9,921 nucleotides of DNA from Desulfovibrionaceae bacterium UBA930 (GTDB taxonomy: Bacteria; Desulfobacterota; Desulfovibrionia; Desulfovibrionales; Desulfovibrionaceae): the NCBI GenBank assembly GCA_002293605.1, contig DBDO01000032.1, positions 2,047 through 11,967 of the forward strand. Reading direction: 5' to 3'. Position 1 is the first letter of the stretch. Every line of letters starts with the position of its first letter. The position numbers and the translations under genes are program-made. Below are positions 6,045-9,921 of this stretch, piece by piece. Below the pieces are notes generated by a model that saw nothing but the letters and a program-made list of their open reading frames with translations, searched no databases and was not told where the DNA came from.

Positions 6045-6872
6045 ATGTCTGCAAAAAAAGAATTCAGCGTCAAGTGGGGAATGGCCATCGACCTTGACAA
6101 ATGCACGGGCTGCGGCGCGTGCATGGTGGCCTGTCAGGCCGAAAACAACCTCGCCCCGCAAGCCGACGCCTCAAACAAACGCCGGGTCATGAACTGGCTG
6201 GTGGTATACGAACTGTCCAATGGCAAGGCCTTTCCCGATCATGAGGTCGCCTATCTGCCCCGGCCCTGCCAGCAGTGCGCGGAGCAGCCTTGCGCCACGG
6301 TTTGCCCTGTGGTCGCCACTGAGCGCAACGAAGAGGGCGGCATTGTCAGCCAGGTCACGCCCCGCTGTATCGGCTGCCGCTACTGTATGGCGGCCTGCCC
6401 CTACCACGCCCGCTACTTCAACTGGTTTGACCCCATCTGGCCCAAGGGCATGGAAAAGGCCCTCACCCCGGACGTTTCCATGCGTCCGCGCGGCGTGGTG
6501 GAAAAGTGCACCTTTTGCCACCACCGCTTCATGCAGGCCAAGGACGTGCTGCGCACCAAGGGCATAGACGTATACACCAGGGCTGTGGACGGCAAACACC
6601 ACTGTGCCATTCCCGAAAACGGCTACGTCACCTCCTGTGCCGAAGCCTGCCCCAATGGTGCCATTGTGTTCGGCGATTTGAACAACCCCGCGCACAAGGT
6701 GTACCAGCTGGTCACCGGCAATGACAACGCCTTCCGGCTGTTGGAACGCCTGGGCACGGACACGGCCGTATATTATATCAGCAGCCGTGAATGGGTGCGC
6801 CGCCTTGGCGACAACTACCTGCCGGACGAAGAAACGCAGAAACCCCAGCAGATTCTGCCGAAGAAGCACTAG
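6045..6872 (+). CDS. qrcC: Quinone reductase complex subunit QrcC, four-cluster ferredoxin-like protein
   Basis: QrcC wires the haems of QrcA to the quinone site at QrcD. The 275-residue protein is of the HycB/NrfC/PsrB type. It has Cys groups at 20-23-26-30 (CTGCGACMVAC), 75-78-83-87 (CQQCAEQPCATVC), 108-111-114-118 (CIGCRYCMAAC) and 155-158 with 198-202 (CTFC ... CAEAC), giving four cubane-type sites. C187 is an additional cysteine inside the insert between C158 and C198. The characterised Qrc binds a mixture of [4Fe-4S] and [3Fe-4S] clusters; which site is the 3Fe one cannot be read from the Cys count, since all four look complete. There is no signal peptide, so export probably relies on the QrcB twin-arginine signal. 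AAGGAT lies about 9 nt before the ATG. qrcD begins 13 bp after the stop. Confidence 0.95.
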   Translation: MSAKKEFSVKWGMAIDLDKCTGCGACMVACQAENNLAPQADASNKRRVMNWLVVYELSNGKAFPDHEVAYLPRPCQQCAEQPCATVCPVVATERNEEGGIVSQVTPRCIGCRYCMAACPYHARYFNWFDPIWPKGMEKALTPDVSMRPRGVVEKCTFCHHRFMQAKDVLRTKGIDVYTRAVDGKHHCAIPENGYVTSCAEACPNGAIVFGDLNNPAHKVYQLVTGNDNAFRLLERLGTDTAVYYISSREWVRRLGDNYLPDEETQKPQQILPKKH

Positions 6873-6885
6873 GGAGTAGCTCGAT

Positions 6886-8139
6886 ATGGAAATCAACTAC
6901 AATCGCCCCATAGACGCGGACCTGTTTCCGGAAGGCGCTTCCCGTTGCTCCTTCACCCAATTCTCCCTGTGGATGGGTTTTTTGACAGCGATTTTGCTGG
7001 TAGGGCTCTATGCCATGTTCCTGGTTTTCAGGTACGGCATCGGCGTCACCCATCTGGACGACCATTTCGGTTTCGGTTTGTGGATTACCTTTGACCTTGC
7101 GGTCATCGCCCTCGGCGCGGGTGCCTTTTTTACGGGCCTGCTCCGCTATATCCTGAATATCGATCCGCTGAAAAACATCATCAATCTGGCCGTTATTTTC
7201 GGTTTCATCTGCTATACCGGGGCCATGCTCGTGCTGGTGCTCGACATCGGGCAGCCCCTGCGCTCCTGGTTCGGCTACTGGCACGCCAACGTGCACTCCA
7301 TGCTGACCGAAGTCATCTTCTGCATCACCTGCTACTGCATCGTGCTGATCATTGAGTACATTCCCCTGATCTTCGAGCAGAAACAGTTGAACAGAATTCC
7401 CCTGCTGCACCACATCGCCCACAATCTGCATGTGACTATGCCGCTTTTTGCGGGCATGGGTGCCTTTTTGTCCACCTTCCACCAGGGCTCGCTGGGCGGT
7501 ATGTACGGCGTGCTCTTTGGCCGCCCCTATGCCTTTCGCGATGGCTTTTTCATCTGGCCCTGGACCTTCTTCCTCTTTGTGCTCTCTGCCGCCGCTTCCG
7601 GCCCGATGATGACCGTTCTGGTCGGCACCATCATGGAAAAATGCACCGGGAAGAAGCTGATCTCTTTTGATATCAAAGCCTTGATGGGTAAAATCGCGGG
7701 AACCATGCTCCTGGTTTATCTGGTCTTCAAATTTCTGGATACCGGGGCCTGGATTATGAGCATCGCCCCGCGCTCGGGTCTGGAATTCGACCAGTTTTTC
7801 CACGGCTGGATTTACGGCAAGTGGCTGCTGGTAGCCGAACTGCTGCTCTGCGGCGTGCTGCCCTGCGTTATCCTGCTGAAAAAGAACCTGCGCGAGAACC
7901 CGGCCCTGCTCTATACGGCGGGCCTGCTGGACTGTGCAGGCATCACAATTAACCGCTACGTGCTCACCGTGCAGACCCTGGCCTTCCCCAGCCTGCCCTT
8001 TGAGCAGTGGCAGACCTATGCCCCGAACTGGGTGGAATGGGCTCCCTGCTTTATGGTCTTTGCATACGCGGCCGTATTGCTCAGTCTCTCCTACCGCTAC
8101 CTGCCGGTCTTCCCGCAAGAGAAGCAGCTTAACGGCTAG
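6886..8139 (+). CDS. qrcD: Quinone reductase complex subunit QrcD, NrfD-type membrane protein
   Basis: QrcD is the integral membrane subunit of the NrfD/PsrC superfamily that holds the menaquinone site and completes electron transfer into the quinone pool. The 417-residue protein shows about ten hydrophobic segments at roughly 27-51, 62-88, 97-123, 137-162, 184-210, 222-250, 265-288, 308-330, 337-365 and 388-410. Polar residues inside membrane segments, such as D69, D117, H138, E140 and H201, are candidates for quinone or proton handling, but I cannot assign them from sequence alone. AGGGAG precedes the ATG by 9-10 nt. It is the last gene of the operon, followed 8 bp later by a hairpin and then two terminator-like structures. 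Confidence 0.95.
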   Translation: MEINYNRPIDADLFPEGASRCSFTQFSLWMGFLTAILLVGLYAMFLVFRYGIGVTHLDDHFGFGLWITFDLAVIALGAGAFFTGLLRYILNIDPLKNIINLAVIFGFICYTGAMLVLVLDIGQPLRSWFGYWHANVHSMLTEVIFCITCYCIVLIIEYIPLIFEQKQLNRIPLLHHIAHNLHVTMPLFAGMGAFLSTFHQGSLGGMYGVLFGRPYAFRDGFFIWPWTFFLFVLSAAASGPMMTVLVGTIMEKCTGKKLISFDIKALMGKIAGTMLLVYLVFKFLDTGAWIMSIAPRSGLEFDQFFHGWIYGKWLLVAELLLCGVLPCVILLKKNLRENPALLYTAGLLDCAGITINRYVLTVQTLAFPSLPFEQWQTYAPNWVEWAPCFMVFAYAAVLLSLSYRYLPVFPQEKQLNG

Positions 8140-8146
8140 GTTTTTA

Positions 8147-8171
8147 TCCGGGGAGGCCCCGCCTCCCCGGA
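8147..8171 (+). other. 11-bp perfect hairpin just after qrcD
   Basis: The arms TCCGGGGAGGC (8147-8157) and its exact complement (8161-8171) close a CCC loop. It starts 8 bp after the qrcD stop and has no T-tract on its 3' side, so it is not an intrinsic terminator by itself. It may protect the 3' end of the qrc mRNA or help the terminators that follow. The 10-mer CCGGGGAGGC recurs at 8360-8369. Confidence 0.6.
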
Positions 8172-8179
8172 CTCCTCTG

Positions 8180-8210
8180 GCAGAGGGCAAGCCCCCTGCA
8201 CCCCTTTTTT
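8180..8210 (+). terminator. Intrinsic terminator downstream of qrcD
   Basis: GCAGAGGG (8180-8187) pairs with CCCCCTGC (8192-8199) with one mismatch around a CAAG loop. After ACCCC comes a run of six T residues at 8205-8210. The stem is GC-rich and the T-tract begins 5 nt after it, a little far but acceptable. It probably ends qrcABCD transcription. Confidence 0.6.
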
Positions 8211-8212
8211 AC

Positions 8213-8261
8213 TATGGGACAGAACGACTTTTTAAAAGTTGGCCTGTCCCATAAGTTTTTT
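8213..8261 (+). terminator. Second, stronger terminator for qrcABCD
   Basis: TATGGGACAG (8213-8222) pairs perfectly with CTGTCCCATA (8244-8253). Inside this outer stem, ACTTTT (8227-8232) pairs with AAAAGT (8234-8239), making a two-tier hairpin. Six T residues follow at 8256-8261. This is the best intrinsic terminator in the window and backs up the preceding one. Confidence 0.7.
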
Positions 8262-8370
8262 GTAAAGAATGAGGGCGCTTGCCACGTGAAGCGCCGGACC
8301 GGCTGTGTCCTTATAAACTTGCTTTTTTGAAGTTGTGGGTGCAGGGGGCCGTGTCCCTGCCGGGGAGGCC

Positions 8371-8390
8371 TGAAGGGGCAGAGCCCTTCA
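8371..8390. other. 7-bp hairpin within the convergent intergenic region
   Basis: TGAAGGG (8371-8377) and CCCTTCA (8384-8390) pair around a GCAGAG loop, directly abutting the right copy of the GC-rich module. No T-tract follows on the plus strand. It is probably part of the same repeat structure. Confidence 0.4.
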
Positions 8391-8462
8391 GCAAAGGTAG
8401 CGCGAAAATAGCCCTTATTCGAATGCTACGTTGATTTGCCCTATTGAGGGGGCTCTATCGAG

Positions 8463-8495
8463 GGCGGCTGGGGGAAAGCATTTCCCCCAGCCGCC
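8463..8495. other. 15-bp perfect hairpin 3' of the VKOR-thioredoxin gene
   Basis: GGCGGCTGGGGGAAA (8463-8477) and its exact reverse complement (8481-8495) close a three-base GCA loop. This is the longest uninterrupted stem in the window. It lies 38 bp downstream of the minus-strand stop at 8534. No T-tract is present on either side. It may mark the 3' end of that transcript or act as a bidirectional barrier between the converging genes. Confidence 0.6.
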
Positions 8496-8533
8496 AGAGG
8501 CATAAAAGTAGTAGTTTCAATTGAGAAATGGAA

Positions 8534-9613
8534 TTACTCGCAGGGTTTTGCGTTTTCTCCCCCGCACTGGGTCAGTGCTCCTGGGTCGCTTAGGAAGTCA
8601 GGCAGTTGCTCAACGGGCGCAGGCTGCGTATAGTCCGGCTCTTCCGGGCCGGGCGTTTCATCGGAAGGAGGGGCGGAGGACGGTGCATACTCGTGCGCGG
8701 CGCCCTGGGGCCAGGGCGCGGGCTCTTTTGTCGAACTTTCCAGGGGGGTGGGCCTTGCGCCCTGCCAGGCGTTGATCTGCACCAGGGGCAGGCCCCGGAA
8801 GCCCTGGCGCATCAGCGCGGCCTTGTTGCGAAAAAGCTGCACGGACAAAAGACTGCGCTCGTGAAGGGCCAGTGCAGGCACGGGCGCGTCCGGGTCGATG
8901 CTGCGCGACACGGCTTCGTGCACCGGCACATTGGCCTTGAGCAGGGCGGCGAAGCGGACAATGGCGTCAAAATCCTGCTCTTTTTCCATAACTGGGTACA
9001 AGATGGCCGCATTGCCAAAGTGGCTGAGGGCTTCACGGCAGGCCCCGCAGGAAGGCGAGAAAAATATCCGGGGCCGCAGTTCCGCTTCGGAAGAGCGGGT
9101 GTTGCCCAGGGCGTACAGCGGAAGCTGTTCATTCATCGCGAGAGCGGCATTGCCCAGAAGAAGCCCGAACCATATGGGCAGCAGCAGGGAGGGCGCGGTC
9201 TCAACGCCTGCAAACCAGCCGTCCGGGGCGGGTTTTCTCAGGGTGTAGTAGCACAGGCCCATGAGTGCGGCCACGATCAGACACTGCACGCAGGGCGCTG
9301 TCAGGAACATGACGAGCAGCAGCACGGCATCGGCGAAGAGGGCCAGCATGGCCATAAAGCGGGCCAGACTGCGGTGCCCCCTCAGGCAGAGCACGGCAAG
9401 CAGGAAGAAGTAGGCCCCCCCTACCCACCAGAGCGATATGCCTGAAAAGGTAAAATCGCGAAAGAGCGCGCAGCCCGAGGTGGAGCAGGGAGCCGGATTG
9501 GCGGTGGGAAAAGCAACGTAACCGCACCAGATAAGCCCGAGCAGGGCAAAAAAAAGGCTCGCCCAGGGAGTGGATTTGACTTGCGCAGGCATGGGTAACG
9601 CGAGCTCCTTCAT
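8534..9613 (-). CDS. VKOR domain fused to a thioredoxin-like domain, periplasmic disulfide-forming protein
   Basis: VKOR-family proteins take the place of DsbB in many bacteria. They reoxidise a DsbA/thioredoxin partner and pass the electrons to quinone. The N-terminal part (about 17-175) has about five hydrophobic segments, a loop cysteine pair C43/C48 (PCSTSGC) and the membrane-edge CVQC motif C108-C111, the order of the VKOR four-cysteine relay. A thioredoxin-like domain follows from about 180, with the active-site motif SPSCGAC (C189/C192). The last 60 or so residues are rich in Pro, Glu and Ala, look disordered, and contain C-terminal cysteines. The gene is fused rather than paired with a separate DsbA. 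The start is uncertain: ATG at 9613 has no clear ribosome binding site, while ATG at 9592 has AAGGAG 12 nt before it. It stands alone on the minus strand, convergent with qrc and divergent from the YgjP-like gene. Confidence 0.8.
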   Translation of the reverse strand: MKELALPMPAQVKSTPWASLFFALLGLIWCGYVAFPTANPAPCSTSGCALFRDFTFSGISLWWVGGAYFFLLAVLCLRGHRSLARFMAMLALFADAVLLLVMFLTAPCVQCLIVAALMGLCYYTLRKPAPDGWFAGVETAPSLLLPIWFGLLLGNAALAMNEQLPLYALGNTRSSEAELRPRIFFSPSCGACREALSHFGNAAILYPVMEKEQDFDAIVRFAALLKANVPVHEAVSRSIDPDAPVPALALHERSLLSVQLFRNKAALMRQGFRGLPLVQINAWQGARPTPLESSTKEPAPWPQGAAHEYAPSSAPPSDETPGPEEPDYTQPAPVEQLPDFLSDPGALTQCGGENAKPCE

Positions 9614-9655
9614 ATCTGTTCAGGCGATGAGTTTTCTTTCTTTTATGGCAGATAG

Positions 9656-9690
9656 GCGGTAAGGTAAAGGATATATCCTGTCCTTGCCGC
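9656..9690. promoter_or_regulatory. Imperfect 35-bp dyad between divergent genes, candidate operator
   Basis: A 12-bp perfect palindrome, AGGATATATCCT (9668-9679), is flanked by GCGGTAAGG (9656-9664) and CCTTGCCGC (9682-9690). The flanks pair at 8 of 9 positions plus one G-T. It lies in the 91-bp gap between the VKOR-thioredoxin start and the YgjP-like start, 14 bp before the latter. The position and symmetry suit a dimeric regulator acting on both genes, or an mRNA structure masking the start of the YgjP-like gene. I see no convincing -35/-10 pair in the gap. Confidence 0.4.
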
Positions 9691-9704
9691 ATAGTGGATG
9701 AAAA

Positions 9705-9921
9705 ATGACGATGTGCAGCACTCCTTTACCGGGTCTTTCTCCCCCCCTGCCTCCGCACGTCATCCGCTTCAGCCGCCGGGCCCAGCGCATCTCCCTGCGT
9801 GTCAAGCCCGGCACAGGCCTGGAAGTGGTGCTCCCTGCGCGCCTTGACCCTGCCTGCGTGCCTGAGCTGCTGGCCCGTCACCGGCGCTGGATTGACAAAC
9901 AGATCAACCGCCTGAAGGGTC
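9705..9921 (+). CDS. YgjP-like (M48/SprT-type) metal-dependent hydrolase, N-terminal part
   Basis: Translated by hand, the frame starts at ATG 9705 and is open for 72 codons to the window edge. After a proline-rich lead-in it reads VIRFSRRAQRISLRV, then LEVVLPARLDP and ELLARHRRWIDKQINRL. This is the N-terminal pattern of YgjP-like proteins: a basic RRxxRISLRV strand, a VxLP strand, and a helix ending in HxxWI. These are predicted zinc metallohydrolases whose HExxH motif lies further downstream, outside this window. An ATG at 9711 is an alternative start. The ribosome binding site is weak (GGATGA), and a large dyad sits just upstream. The family is likely; the exact function of YgjP proteins is unclear. 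Confidence 0.75.
   Translation, partial: MTMCSTPLPGLSPPLPPHVIRFSRRAQRISLRVKPGTGLEVVLPARLDPACVPELLARHRRWIDKQINRLKG

Larger units (their letters stand above)
8161..8369. repeat. Inverted pair of a short GC-rich intergenic module
   Basis: GCCCCCTGCACCC at 8191-8203 and GGGTGCAGGGGGC at 8337-8349 are a perfect 13-bp inverted pair. Just outside them, GCCTCCCCGG (8161-8170) and CCGGGGAGGC (8360-8369) form a second inverted pair of 10 bp. The linkers between the two blocks differ in length, 20 bp on the left and 10 bp on the right. The interval therefore looks like two copies of one module facing each other around about 133 bp that includes the terminator at 8213-8261. No ORF lies inside. It may be a REP-like or MITE-like element; target-site duplications were not recognised. 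Confidence 0.45.

Noticed and set aside
6778..8190. 470-codon open frame on the minus strand across qrcD
   Set aside because: It is the complement of the membrane-protein gene, with a highly polar, low-complexity product (many Gln, Glu, Asp, His), a typical shadow of hydrophobic codons.
8606..9445. 279-codon plus-strand frame opposite the VKOR-thioredoxin gene
   Set aside because: The minus-strand frame has clear domains and cysteine motifs; this one has none and is Gly/Arg/Gln-rich.
1..9921. CRISPR arrays, tRNA genes, transposases, toxin-antitoxin or defence genes
   Set aside because: No regularly spaced direct repeats, cloverleaf-like sequences or recognisable mobile or defence protein motifs were found on either strand.

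Overview
The window looks like chromosomal DNA of a sulfate-reducing deltaproteobacterium, most likely Desulfovibrio sensu stricto (D. desulfuricans-like). The evidence is a complete qrcABCD operon, a FlgM / DVU0524-type pair, GC-rich coding DNA, and hairpin-rich intergenic DNA of a kind I associate with this genus. No tRNA, rRNA, CRISPR array, insertion sequence or prophage gene was seen.

Left part (1-2139, minus strand). A flagellar-regulatory cassette reads leftwards: a DVU0524-family FlgM-associated gene, flgM, a Maf-type nucleotide pyrophosphatase, then the start of a C_GCAxxG_C_C cysteine-rich protein cut by the window edge. A very good sigma-28 (FliA) promoter, TAAAGTCC-N11-TCCGATAA, sits directly in front of the first gene. 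The anti-sigma factor is therefore probably made under the sigma factor it inhibits. A 14-bp perfect hairpin separates flgM from maf.

Middle (2318-8139, plus strand). A lone dTDP-4-dehydrorhamnose 3,5-epimerase gene (rfbC) is followed by 338 bp without a recognised gene, and then by qrcA-qrcB-qrcC-qrcD with 11-13 bp gaps. Qrc is the membrane complex that passes electrons from periplasmic type I cytochrome c3 (reduced by hydrogenases and formate dehydrogenases) to menaquinone, feeding sulfate respiration. QrcA has six CxxCH haem sites and one membrane anchor. QrcB is a molybdopterin-oxidoreductase-like protein with no cysteine before residue 178, so it lacks the usual N-terminal Fe-S site. QrcC carries ferredoxin-type clusters. 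QrcD is an NrfD-type membrane subunit. The leader region holds a CRP/FNR-family (HcpR-like) palindrome abutting a TTGACA element, plus a possible 29-codon leader ORF.

Right part (8140-9921). A 394-bp convergent intergenic region carries five hairpins, two with T-tracts typical of intrinsic terminators. It also has two inverted copies of a short GC-rich module that could be a small repeat element. Beyond it, on the minus strand, is a VKOR-thioredoxin fusion likely involved in periplasmic disulfide chemistry. After a 91-bp divergent gap containing a large imperfect dyad, a YgjP-like metallohydrolase gene starts on the plus strand and runs off the window.

Most of the window is known Desulfovibrio biology. 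The less-described parts are regulatory: the FliA promoter on the flgM cassette, the HcpR-like site and leader ORF before qrc, the repeat/terminator array after qrc, and the divergent dyad. I found no convincing new enzymatic or defence system.
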